Shown in pieces: positions 1 to 6,605 of a stretch of DNA of 8,111 nt (position 1 is its first letter; each line of letters opens with the position of its first letter). The stretch spans positions 1-8,111 of the forward strand of contig DASWHF010000022.1 in the NCBI GenBank assembly GCA_036393295.1, read 5' to 3'. Under the pieces are notes generated by a model. It made no database searches. It had not been told where the DNA came from and worked only from the letters and a program-made list of their open reading frames with translations. A program made the position numbers and the translations under genes. The stretch comes from DASWHF01 sp036393295. GTDB taxonomy: Bacteria > Pseudomonadota > Gammaproteobacteria > Acidiferrobacterales > UBA6901.

Positions 1-13
1 ATGGAGCGACCGG

Positions 14-110
14 CATTTTTCAAACACGCAAGTGTTTGAAAAATGGAGCAAAGCAAAAATCGCATTTTTGTTTTGCGTGGTTGAAAAAGTCGCGGATCGA
101 CTTTTTCAAC
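14..110. repeat. Array of three consecutive AT-rich hairpins upstream of ybeY
   Basis: Three inverted repeats stand side by side. Hairpin 1 pairs 14-27 with 32-45 (14 bp, perfect, loop GCAA). Hairpin 2 pairs 48-60 with 64-76 (13 bp with one G-T pair, loop CGC). Hairpin 3 pairs 80-92 with 98-110 (13 bp, perfect, loop CGGAT). All contain A5/T5 runs, in sharp contrast to the GC-rich genes around them. Hairpin 3 is followed by CAACATCCTGCTAG; from memory, similar tails follow stem-loops in intergenic repeats of many proteobacteria, but I could not check this. The array may be a dispersed repeat, and may end or process transcripts of the gene upstream of the window. None of the hairpins is followed by a long T run, so it is not a textbook terminator. 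Confidence 0.85.
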
Positions 111-150
111 ATCCTGCTAGCCCGGCGATGCCGCGCCGCGGGTTGACGCT

Positions 151-155
151 GAGGA
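151..155 (+). promoter_or_regulatory. Shine-Dalgarno of ybeY
   Basis: GAGGA lies 6 bases before the ATG at 162 and supports that start. The ATG at 128 is in another frame. Confidence 0.6.
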
Positions 156-161
156 CGGCCG

Positions 162-656
162 ATGGGCCATTCCGCGCCGCGCCGCCCTGAGGCCGGGCGC
201 GCGCCGCGCCTCAGGCTCGACCTGCAGATCGCCTCGCGCCTTCCGCGGCTGCCGGGGCGCGCGGCGATCCGGCGCTGGGCCGCCGCCGCCCTGGCGGACG
301 GCGGCGGGCGGCCGTTCGCGCTCACCGTGCGCATCGTCGATGAGGCCGAGGGCGCGGCGCTCAACGAGCATTACCGGCGCAAGCCGGGCGCGACCAACGT
401 GCTGTCCTTCGGTTACGAGCCGGCGCCGGGGCTCGAACCCGGGGCGCTCGGCGACATCGTGATCTGCGCGCCGGTGGTGCGGCGCGAGGCGCGCGCCCAG
501 GGCAAGGCGGAAGCCGCGCATTGGGCGCATATGGTGGTACACGGTATAATGCATTTGCGAGGATACGATCATGTCCGTCAACGCGATGCCGCCGTCATGG
601 AAGCGGCGGAGTCCGTCATCATTACCCGTCTCGGTTTTCCCGATCCCTATGCGTGA
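162..656 (+). CDS. ybeY: Endoribonuclease YbeY (16S rRNA 3'-end maturation)
   Basis: YbeY is a single-domain, zinc-dependent endoribonuclease of the cytoplasm. In characterised bacteria it acts in maturation of the 16S rRNA 3' end and in removal of defective 70S ribosomes. The 164-residue product is close to the usual length of about 155. The family signature HGxxHLxGYDH is present at residues 127-137, giving zinc ligands H127, H131 and H137. The conserved arginine of the active-site groove is R72, in a YRRKPGATNVLSF stretch. GDIVIC (97-102) and AHWAHMVVHG (119-128) also match the E. coli protein closely. The N-terminus is about 13 residues longer than in E. coli and is Arg/Pro-rich. A GAGGA Shine-Dalgarno sits before ATG 162. 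corC starts 12 bases after the stop, as in the common ybeY-ybeX-lnt operon. The usual upstream partner phoH (ybeZ) is not visible and probably lies left of the window. Confidence 0.97.
   Translation: MGHSAPRRPEAGRAPRLRLDLQIASRLPRLPGRAAIRRWAAAALADGGGRPFALTVRIVDEAEGAALNEHYRRKPGATNVLSFGYEPAPGLEPGALGDIVICAPVVRREARAQGKAEAAHWAHMVVHGIMHLRGYDHVRQRDAAVMEAAESVIITRLGFPDPYA
521..550 (+). promoter_or_regulatory. Candidate sigma70 promoter inside ybeY
   Basis: A perfect TATAAT at 545-550 lies 18 bases after TTGGGC (521-526, 3 of 6 matches to TTGACA). It lies inside the ybeY reading frame, where codons GGT-ATA-ATG encode Gly128-Ile129-Met130. The ATA is a rare Ile codon in this GC-rich sequence. If active, it would give corC and lnt transcription independent of upstream signals. 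The -35 is weak and the site is within coding sequence, so this is tentative. Confidence 0.3.
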
Positions 657-668
657 GCGCCGGTCGTC

Positions 669-1598
669 ATGAGCAATTCCAACGACGGCACCCGCAACGG
701 CGACGGCGAACCGCCGGGCCTGTCCTTCCTCGACCGCCTCGGCATGGCCTTGCTGCGCGAGCCCGGCTCGCGCCAGCAGCTGGTCGAGATCCTGCGCGAG
801 GCGCAGAGCCGCGACCTGCTCGACCGCGACGCGCTCGACATGATCGAGGGCGTGCTGTCGACCTCGGAGATGCAGGTGCGCGACATCATGGTGCCGCGTG
901 GCCAGATGGACGTGGTCGACAAGAACAAGTCGCCCGAGGAGTACCTGCCGGGCGTGATCGAGACCGGCCACTCGCGCTTTCCGATGGTCGACGGCGACAA
1001 GGACAAGGTGGTCGGCATCCTGCTGGCCAAGGATCTGCTGCGCTATTTCCACGCCGACGAGCGCCAGCGCGCGCGCTTCAACGTCAACGACTTCCTGCGC
1101 CCGGCGGTGTTCGTGCCGGAGAGCAAGCGCCTCAACGTGCTGCTGCGCGAGTTCCGTTCGAGCCGCAACCATATGGCGATCGTGGTTGACGAGTACGGCG
1201 GCGTCGCCGGGCTGGTGACCATCGAGGACGTGCTCGAGCAGATCGTCGGTGAGATCAAGGACGAGTACGACATCGACGCCGACGACGTGACGATCGTCGA
1301 GCGCGGCGACGGCGAGTACATCGTCAAGGCGCTGACGCCGCTCGAGGATTTCAACGAGCGCATGCTCACCCATTTCGAAAGCGCGGACGTCGACACCATC
1401 GGCGGCTTGGTGATGGTGAGCTTGAAGCGCCTGCCGCGGCGCGGCGACAAGGTCGAGCTCGACGGCCTGCGCTTCGAGGTGCTGCGCGCCGACAGCCGGC
1501 GCGTGCACCTGCTCAAGGTGACGCGCATCCAGCCGGCCGCCGGCGCGCCGGAGCAGGCCGCCGAGCCGCCGCCCCCGACCCGGAGGCGCCGCAAATAA
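669..1598 (+). CDS. corC: CorC/YbeX family CBS-domain protein
   Basis: This is the cytosolic CorC/YbeX protein, named for a reported role in magnesium/cobalt efflux. In E. coli, ybeX sits beside the ribosome-maturation gene ybeY and has also been linked to ribosome metabolism, so the transport role is uncertain. The product is 309 residues (E. coli about 292). It has an N-terminal helix region (17-65), a first CBS domain beginning at RDIMVPR (71-77), a second CBS domain (about 140-198) containing VVDEYGGVAGLVTIEDVLE (172-190), and a C-terminal CorC/HlyC transporter-associated domain (about 208-288). There is no membrane segment, unlike membrane-anchored CNNM/YfjD relatives. The C-terminal tail (289-309) is Pro-rich and ends in a basic TRRRRK stretch with no obvious family counterpart. 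The start at ATG 669 has a weak Shine-Dalgarno. The stop overlaps the beginning of lnt by four bases, which argues for translational coupling. Confidence 0.95.
   Translation: MSNSNDGTRNGDGEPPGLSFLDRLGMALLREPGSRQQLVEILREAQSRDLLDRDALDMIEGVLSTSEMQVRDIMVPRGQMDVVDKNKSPEEYLPGVIETGHSRFPMVDGDKDKVVGILLAKDLLRYFHADERQRARFNVNDFLRPAVFVPESKRLNVLLREFRSSRNHMAIVVDEYGGVAGLVTIEDVLEQIVGEIKDEYDIDADDVTIVERGDGEYIVKALTPLEDFNERMLTHFESADVDTIGGLVMVSLKRLPRRGDKVELDGLRFEVLRADSRRVHLLKVTRIQPAAGAPEQAAEPPPPTRRRRK
1581..1586 (+). promoter_or_regulatory. Shine-Dalgarno of lnt, inside the 3' end of corC
   Basis: CGGAGG is a strong Shine-Dalgarno inside the last codons of corC. It sits 8 bases before the ATA at 1595 and is too far from any standard start codon in the lnt frame (the next is GTG 1724). 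It is the main reason for placing the lnt start at 1595. Confidence 0.55.
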
Positions 1599-3103
1599 GC
1601 CGCACGGCCTGGAAGCCCGCGCATGCCGATGCCCTGGCCCTGGCGGCCGGCGCGCTCACGCCACTGGCGTTCGCGCCGTTCCCGTTCTTTCCCCTGGCGA
1701 TCCTCGGCCCCGCGCTGCTGTTCGTGCTGTGGCGGCGGGACGGTGCGGCGCGCGCCGCCTGGCGCGGCTTCCTGTTCGGTCTCGGCCAGTTCGGCGTCGG
1801 CGTGTCCTGGCTGTACGTCGCGCTGCACGAGTTCGGCAACATGCCGGGCCCCTTGGCGGCGTTTGCGCTGCTGCTGTTCTTCGCCTTTCTCGCCGCCTAT
1901 CCGGCCGCGCTCGGCTGGGTGCAGGCGCGCGCCTTCGCGCGCGGGCGCGCCGTGCATGCGGTCCTCGTGCTGCCGGGTTTATGGGTGCTGTGGGAATGGG
2001 TGCGCGGCTGGTTCCTGACCGGTTTCCCCTGGCTGCACCTCGGTTACAGCCAGATCGACACGCCGCTCGCCGGCTTCGCTCCGCTGCTGGGCGTGTACGG
2101 CGTGAGCCTGGCGGCGGTGGCGAGCGCGGGTCTTGCGGCCGAGGCCTGGGCGCGGCGCCGCGGCGCCTGGCCGGCGCCGGTCGCGGCGCTGGCCCTGTTG
2201 TGGCTGGGCGGCTGGCTGGCCGGCCGCGTCGACTGGGTCGAGCCCGACGGCGCGCCGCTGCGTGTGGCCATCGTGCAGGGCAACGTGCCCCTGGCGGAGA
2301 AGTGGTATCCGCGCTACCGCCAGACCATCCTCAACCGCTACCGCGAGCTGACGCTTGGGCTCACCGAGGCCGACCTGGTGGTATGGCCGGAGGCGGCGGT
2401 GCCGGCCTACCGCGACGAGCTCGAGGCCGGCTATCTCGCGGACCTGGCCGGGATCGCGCACGCACGCGGCATGGACATCCTGCTCGGCGTGCTGGAACAG
2501 GCATCCGCTGACGGCCGGCGCGTCTATTACAACAGCGCACTCGCCGTCGGCGGAACGGGTCCGGCGTATCGCAAACACCACCTGGTGCCGTTCGGCGAAT
2601 ACCTGCCGTTCAAGGGCCTGTTCGGCTGGCTGCTCGCCACGCTCGACATCCCGATGTCGGATTTCAGCGCCGGTCCGGCCGATCAGGGTCCGATGCGGCT
2701 CGCGGGGCGCGCACTGGGCGTGTCGATCTGCTACGAGTTCGCCTTCGGCGAGGAGATCATCCGCGCGCTGCCGCAGGCGCAAGTGCTGGTCAATATCAGC
2801 GAGGACGCCTGGTACGGCGATTCCTTTGCCCCGCACCAGCACCAGCAGATGGTGCGGATGCGCGCGCGCGAGGCCGGCCGCCCGCTGCTGCGCGCCACCA
2901 ATACCGGCGTCAGCGCGCTCATCGACCACCGCGGCCGGGTGACGGCGCGCGCGCCGCAGTTCGAGGTCGCGGTGCTGACCGGCACGGTTCAGCCGATGCG
3001 CGGCGCCACGCCCTATGTGCGCGCCGGCAATTACGCGGCGATCGCGCTGGCGGCGCTGGGCGCGGCGCTCGGGCTTTGGCTCGGCCGGAGCCGGCGCGCC
3101 TGA
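1595..3103 (+). CDS. lnt: Apolipoprotein N-acyltransferase Lnt, probable AUA start
   Basis: Lnt is an inner-membrane enzyme that moves an acyl chain from phospholipid to the N-terminal cysteine of diacylated lipoproteins, the last step of lipoprotein maturation. From 1595 the product is 502 residues (E. coli 512). It has N-terminal membrane helices (about 12-28, 31-45, 58-75, 85-106, 121-138), a carbon-nitrogen hydrolase domain (about 220-465) and a C-terminal helix (about 479-496). The catalytic triad is visible as E266 in WPEAAVP, K327 in YRKHHLVPFGEYLPF and C379 in SICYEFAFGEE, nearly in register with E. coli E267/K335/C387. GWFLTGFPWLHLGYSQID is also a strong match. The first ATG/GTG/TTG in frame is GTG 1724, but starting there removes the conserved first helix (ALAAGALTPLAFAPFPFF). 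The frame is open upstream and the best placed codon is ATA 1595, overlapping the corC TAA. The identity is certain; the start is inferred. Confidence 0.93.
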   Translation: MSRTAWKPAHADALALAAGALTPLAFAPFPFFPLAILGPALLFVLWRRDGAARAAWRGFLFGLGQFGVGVSWLYVALHEFGNMPGPLAAFALLLFFAFLAAYPAALGWVQARAFARGRAVHAVLVLPGLWVLWEWVRGWFLTGFPWLHLGYSQIDTPLAGFAPLLGVYGVSLAAVASAGLAAEAWARRRGAWPAPVAALALLWLGGWLAGRVDWVEPDGAPLRVAIVQGNVPLAEKWYPRYRQTILNRYRELTLGLTEADLVVWPEAAVPAYRDELEAGYLADLAGIAHARGMDILLGVLEQASADGRRVYYNSALAVGGTGPAYRKHHLVPFGEYLPFKGLFGWLLATLDIPMSDFSAGPADQGPMRLAGRALGVSICYEFAFGEEIIRALPQAQVLVNISEDAWYGDSFAPHQHQQMVRMRAREAGRPLLRATNTGVSALIDHRGRVTARAPQFEVAVLTGTVQPMRGATPYVRAGNYAAIALAALGAALGLWLGRSRRA

Positions 3104-3114
3104 CCCGGGCGCGC
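3094..3114. other. GC-rich stem-loop over the lnt stop codon
   Basis: GCGCGCC (3094-3100) pairs perfectly with GGCGCGC (3108-3114) around a 7-base loop that contains the lnt TGA. No T run follows, so a Rho-independent terminator is not supported. It may protect the mRNA end or be chance in GC-rich sequence. Confidence 0.35.
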
Positions 3115-3128
3115 AATGCGGTTAGAAT
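3100..3128 (+). promoter_or_regulatory. Candidate sigma70 promoter at the end of lnt
   Basis: CTGACC (3100-3105, 4 of 6) and TAGAAT (3123-3128, 5 of 6) are separated by the optimal 17 bases. It is the best promoter-like pair in the lnt-ompH gap and could drive the OmpH-like gene, with a start near 3135 and a leader of about 250 bases containing the palindromic repeat. Confidence 0.45.
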
Positions 3129-3215
3129 GCGCGGAACGCGGGGTTTTCGGAGCGCGGCGCGGGTTGATTGTTACTGAGGAGAACAGTAAATAGTGCACAC
3201 TGCTGTCTACGGGGT

Positions 3216-3304
3216 CCCTTCTCCCTCCGGGAGAAGGTCAGGATGAGGGCGGTCTTTCGGAGCCGTCGGCCCTCACCCCGGCCCTCTCCCGGAGGGAGAG
3301 GGAG
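3216..3304. repeat. Double-hairpin palindromic intergenic repeat (REP/MITE-like)
   Basis: Two short perfect hairpins, 3217-3225/3229-3237 and 3282-3290/3294-3302, each have 9-bp stems and 3-base loops (TCC and GGA). They are also inverted copies of each other. Arm 3217-3250 matches the reverse complement of 3269-3302 at 29 of 34 positions, all differences being transitions, around an 18-base centre. The sequence type (CCCTCACCCCGGCCCTCTCC with GGAGGGAGAGGG) is, from memory, a widespread intergenic repeat in proteobacterial genomes. AACAGTA occurs on both sides (3182-3188 and 3307-3313), a possible but weak target-duplication trace. The 3104-3385 gap holds no other convincing gene. A short ORF across it merely translates the repeat. 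Confidence 0.8.
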
Positions 3305-3385
3305 AAAACAGTACGCAATATTTGCCGGTTGGATCAGTAAGTCGCGCCCGCAGGTTCAAATCTTTCAATATCGAGGAACACATTG

Positions 3386-3910
3386 ATGAGATCCATGATG
3401 ACTATCGCGCTGCTCGCCGGCGCCCTGTCCGCCGGCGCCGCCGATGCGGCCGAGAAGTTGCGCATCGGTTACGTCGACCTGCGCCAGGTGGTGGTGGAGA
3501 GCAAGGGCGGCCAGCAGCACAAGGCGGAGATGGAAAAGGCGGTCAAGGCCAAGCAGGAGCAAATCAGCAAGGAGGAGGAGAAGCTCAAGGCCCTGAAGGA
3601 GAAATTCGACAAGGACCAGCTCGCCATGTCCGAGTCGCAGAAGCAGGCCAGGCAGCAGGAGCTGCAGGAGAAATTCCAGGCGCTGCAGAAGCTGGCCAAC
3701 GATGCGCAGGGCGAGCTGCGCAAGAAGGACATGGACTACACCAACAAGTCGCTCGGCGAGGTGCGCGAGATCATCGGCGCGCTGGCCAAGGAGGAGGACC
3801 TGGCGCTGGTCTTCGAGAAATCCGAGCTGTCGGTGCTGTACGCCGAGGACGGCCTGGATTTGACGCCGAAGGTTCTGCAGAAGCTGGACGCGAAATCGGC
3901 GAGGAAGTGA
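3386..3910 (+). CDS. Skp/OmpH-family periplasmic chaperone
   Basis: This is a secreted OmpH/Skp-family protein (174 residues). Members trimerise into a jellyfish-shaped chaperone that carries unfolded outer-membrane proteins through the periplasm. A Sec signal peptide covers residues 1-21, with likely cleavage after ADA (A21/A22). The mature protein begins with a short beta strand (LRIGYVDLRQVV, 25-36), then a long Lys/Glu/Gln-rich coiled coil (about 45-130). It closes with a C-terminal strand-helix (LALVFEKSELSVLYAEDGLDLTPKVLQKLD), the usual family closing segment. ATG 3386 is chosen because GAGGA (3373-3377) lies 8 bases upstream; TTG 3383 is an alternative adding one residue. Skp normally lies between bamA and lpxD. 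Here the gene stands between lnt and leuS, so it may be a second OmpH-like copy, and I assign no symbol. It is probably transcribed from the promoter near 3100. Confidence 0.88.
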   Translation: MRSMMTIALLAGALSAGAADAAEKLRIGYVDLRQVVVESKGGQQHKAEMEKAVKAKQEQISKEEEKLKALKEKFDKDQLAMSESQKQARQQELQEKFQALQKLANDAQGELRKKDMDYTNKSLGEVREIIGALAKEEDLALVFEKSELSVLYAEDGLDLTPKVLQKLDAKSARK

Positions 3911-3913
3911 CCG

Positions 3914-4005
3914 GGGCGGTTCGTCCGGCCGGTCAGGCAGGCGCAATGGTTGGGGCCGGCACCCCGAATACGGTATTCTTGCGGCCTCGACGAACGACAC
4001 CGCCC
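3914..4005 (+). promoter_or_regulatory. leuS leader with long-range stem, palindrome and weak promoter
   Basis: The ompH-leuS gap (3911-4014) contains a possible promoter, TTGGGG (3950-3955), 18 bases, TATTCT (3974-3979). The -10 overlaps the 13-base palindrome GAATACGGTATTC (3966-3978). Outer segments 3914-3925 and 3989-4005 can pair as 6 bp + 6 bp around a 5-base bulge, enclosing the gap. All elements are weak singly; no T-box or leader peptide rich in Leu codons was recognised. Confidence 0.3.
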
Positions 4006-4014
4006 GCCAGGCCC

Positions 4015-6603
4015 ATGGAATCCCAATATCACCCCGAGAAGATCGAGCGCGCCGTCCAGGAATACTGGGAAAAGCACAAGAGCTTCAAGGTCGTAGAGGA
4101 CCCGAAGCGGCGGAAGTTCTACTGCCTGTCGATGTTCCCGTATCCGTCCGGCAAGCTGCACATGGGCCATGTGCGCAACTACACCATCGGCGACGTGATC
4201 GCCCGCCACCAACGCATGCAGGGCCGCAACGTCCTGCAGCCCATGGGCTGGGACGCCTTCGGCCTGCCGGCCGAGAACGCGGCGATGAAGAACAAGGTCG
4301 CGCCCGCGCGGTGGACCTACGACAACATCGCTTATATGCGCAAGCAGCTCAAGTCGCTCGGCTTCGCGCTCGACTGGGACCGCGAGCTCGCCACCTGCGC
4401 GCCGGAATATTATCGCTGGGAGCAATGGCTGTTCACCCGGCTGTTCAAGAAGGGTGTGGTCTACAAGGCCAGCGGCGTGGTGAACTGGGACCCCGTGGAC
4501 CAGACCGTGCTCGCCAACGAGCAGGTCATCGACGGCCGTGGCTGGCGCAGCGGCGCGCCGGTCGAGAAGCGCGAGATCCCGATGTATTACTTCCGCATCA
4601 CGGCCTACGCGGACGAGCTGCTCGCCGGGCTCGATGCGCTGCCGGAATGGCCGGAGCAGGTCAAGACCATGCAGCGCAACTGGATCGGCAAGAGCCGCGG
4701 CATGGAGGTGCACTTTCCGCTCGCCGACGGCGGCGGCGTGCTCAAGGTCTTCACCACCCGCCCCGACACGCTGATGGGCGCGACCTATGTCGCGGTCGCC
4801 GCCGAGCATCCGTTGGCGGCGCGGGCGGCCGCCGGCAATTCGCGCCTTGCGGCCTTCGTCGACGAATGCCGGCGCGGCGGCGTCACCGAGGCCGAGGTCG
4901 CCACCCAGGAAAAGCGCGGCATGGACTCCGGCCTGTTCGTCACGCACCCGTTCACCGGCGCGCGGCTGCCGGTGTGGGTGGCCAACTATGTCCTCATGGG
5001 TTACGGCGAGGGCGCGGTGATGGCGGTGCCGGCGCACGACGAGCGCGATTTCGAGTTCGCGCTGCAATACAAGCTGCCGATCAAGCCGGTGATCCGTCCG
5101 GCCGACGGCGATCTCCCCGAGCCGCTCGCGGCGGCTTACGTCGAGCACGGCGTGCTGTTCAACTCCGGCGAGTTCGACGGCCTGGATTTCGATCGCGCCT
5201 TCGAGCGCATGGCCACGGTGCTCCAGGACAAGGGCCTGGGCGGCCCGCGCACCCAGTTCCGGCTGCGCGACTGGGGCATCTCGCGCCAGCGCTATTGGGG
5301 TTGCCCGATACCCATCGTGCATTGCGACGCCTGCGGCGACGTGCCGGTGCCGGACGAGCAGCTGCCGGTGGTGCTGCCCGAGGACATCGTGCCGGACGGC
5401 GCCGGCTCGCCGCTCGCGCGCCTGCCGGCGTTCTATGAAACGACCTGCCCGCAGTGCGGCAAACCGGCGAAGCGCGAGACCGACACCCTGGACACCTTCG
5501 TCGAGTCCTCGTGGTACTACGCGCGCTACGCCTCGCCGGACTGCACGACCGGCATGGTCGACGCGCGCGCCGACTATTGGCTGCCGGTGGACCAGTACAT
5601 CGGCGGCATCGAGCACGCCATCCTGCATCTCCTGTATGCGCGCTTCTTCCACCGGCTCATGCGCGACGCGGGCCTGGTCGCGGGCGACGAGCCGTTCACC
5701 CGGCTGCTCACCCAGGGCATGGTGCTGGCCGAGACTTTTTATCGCGAGCAGTCCTCCGGGCGTAAGGAATATTTCTTCCCCGAGGAGGTCGCGATCGAAT
5801 GCGATGCCAAGGGCCGGACGGTCGCCGCGACCCTCAAGGCCGACGGCCGGCCGGTCACGGTCGGCGGCATCGAGACCATGTCGAAGTCGAAGAACAACGG
5901 CGTCGACCCGCAGGCGCTCATCGAGCAGTTCGGCGCCGACACCGCGCGCCTGTTCATGATGTTCGCCGCACCCCCGGAGATGTCGCTCGAATGGTCGGAC
6001 GAGGCGGTGGCCGGGGCCAACCGTTTCTTGAAGCGCCTGTGGAAACTGACCGCCGACCATGTCGCCGCCGGCCTGCCAGCCGGCCGTATCGACCCGGCGG
6101 GCCTGGGCGGCGGGCTGCGCGATCTGCGCCGCCAGCTGCACCAGACCATCCGCAAGGTCAGCGACGATATCGGCCGCCGCCATACCTTTAATACGGCGAT
6201 CGCCGCGGTCATGGAGCTGATCAACGCCCTGGCGAAGCTGGAGGACCGCACGCCGCCGGCGGTCGCGCTGCGCCACGAGGCGCTCGAGGCGATCGTGTTG
6301 ATGCTGAGCCCGATCGTGCCGCATGCCTGTCATGTATTGTGGAACGCCCTGGGCCACGACGGCGCGGTGATGGACGCCGCCTGGCCGCAGGTCGACGAGA
6401 CGGCGCTGGTCGCCGACGCCCTGGTGCTGGTGGTCCAGGTCAACGGCAAGCGCCGCGGCGAGATCAGCGTGCCGGTCGACGCGGACCGCGCGGGCATCGA
6501 GCGCATCGCGCTGGCCGACGCGAACGTCAAACGCCACATCGGCGATCAGCCGATCAGGAAGGTCATTGTGGTGCCGGGGAAGTTGATCAATGTGGTCGTT
6601 TAG
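4015..6603 (+). CDS. leuS: Leucyl-tRNA synthetase (class Ia)
   Basis: LeuRS charges tRNA-Leu with leucine in the cytoplasm and hydrolyses mischarged products. The 862-residue product fits the bacterial family (E. coli 860). The class I signature HMGH is at 49-52 in PYPSGKLHMGHVRNY. The CP1 editing domain (about 225-415) has the threonine-rich TTRPDT at 247-252 and the editing aspartate D342 in AHDERDF. A four-cysteine zinc knuckle is visible as C437/C440 and C478/C481; E. coli LeuRS, as I recall it, lacks part of this. The KMSKS loop reads TMSKS (621-625), keeping the catalytic second lysine K624. The anticodon-binding helical domain (about 660-790) and C-terminal domain (about 800-862, ending PIRKVIVVPGKLINVVV) are intact. 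ATG 4015 has only a weak AGG upstream but matches family N-termini; the frame is open upstream only because it runs through ompH out of frame. lptE follows directly. Confidence 0.98.
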   Translation: MESQYHPEKIERAVQEYWEKHKSFKVVEDPKRRKFYCLSMFPYPSGKLHMGHVRNYTIGDVIARHQRMQGRNVLQPMGWDAFGLPAENAAMKNKVAPARWTYDNIAYMRKQLKSLGFALDWDRELATCAPEYYRWEQWLFTRLFKKGVVYKASGVVNWDPVDQTVLANEQVIDGRGWRSGAPVEKREIPMYYFRITAYADELLAGLDALPEWPEQVKTMQRNWIGKSRGMEVHFPLADGGGVLKVFTTRPDTLMGATYVAVAAEHPLAARAAAGNSRLAAFVDECRRGGVTEAEVATQEKRGMDSGLFVTHPFTGARLPVWVANYVLMGYGEGAVMAVPAHDERDFEFALQYKLPIKPVIRPADGDLPEPLAAAYVEHGVLFNSGEFDGLDFDRAFERMATVLQDKGLGGPRTQFRLRDWGISRQRYWGCPIPIVHCDACGDVPVPDEQLPVVLPEDIVPDGAGSPLARLPAFYETTCPQCGKPAKRETDTLDTFVESSWYYARYASPDCTTGMVDARADYWLPVDQYIGGIEHAILHLLYARFFHRLMRDAGLVAGDEPFTRLLTQGMVLAETFYREQSSGRKEYFFPEEVAIECDAKGRTVAATLKADGRPVTVGGIETMSKSKNNGVDPQALIEQFGADTARLFMMFAAPPEMSLEWSDEAVAGANRFLKRLWKLTADHVAAGLPAGRIDPAGLGGGLRDLRRQLHQTIRKVSDDIGRRHTFNTAIAAVMELINALAKLEDRTPPAVALRHEALEAIVLMLSPIVPHACHVLWNALGHDGAVMDAAWPQVDETALVADALVLVVQVNGKRRGEISVPVDADRAGIERIALADANVKRHIGDQPIRKVIVVPGKLINVVV

Positions 6604-6605
6604 AT

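Noticed and set aside
20..109. - strand ORF end over the triple hairpin (MLKKSIRDFFNHAK...)
   Set aside because: Entirely made of repeat sequence and antisense to the ybeY 5' end; no independent support.
2..190. Open + strand frame entering from the left edge, possibly the tail of an upstream gene such as phoH
   Set aside because: It reads through three palindromes and overlaps the ybeY start; the translated sequence does not resemble PhoH.
117..1508. 463-codon open frame on the - strand
   Set aside because: Antisense to ybeY and corC; long open frames are expected opposite GC-rich genes, and the His/Arg/Ala-rich product resembles no family.
1724..1729. GTG 1724 as the lnt start
   Set aside because: No Shine-Dalgarno, and it would delete the conserved first membrane helix.
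3094..3114. Rho-independent terminator after lnt
   Set aside because: The stem is good but no T run follows.
3348..3366. GCAGGTTCAAATC, resembling a tRNA T-arm
   Set aside because: The 3' side (CTTTC) does not pair to form a T-stem and no acceptor, D or anticodon arms are found; no tRNA or clear tRNA remnant.
3168..3386. Small ORF with a PSPRPSPGGRGR segment
   Set aside because: It is translation of the palindromic intergenic repeat, a common source of false small proteins.
3322..4014. N-terminal extension of leuS running back through the ompH region
   Set aside because: The upstream part is out-of-frame translation of the OmpH-like gene; LeuRS homology begins exactly at ATG 4015.
3736..6537. 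933-codon open frame on the - strand
   Set aside because: Antisense shadow of leuS with a low-complexity Arg/Ala/His-rich product.
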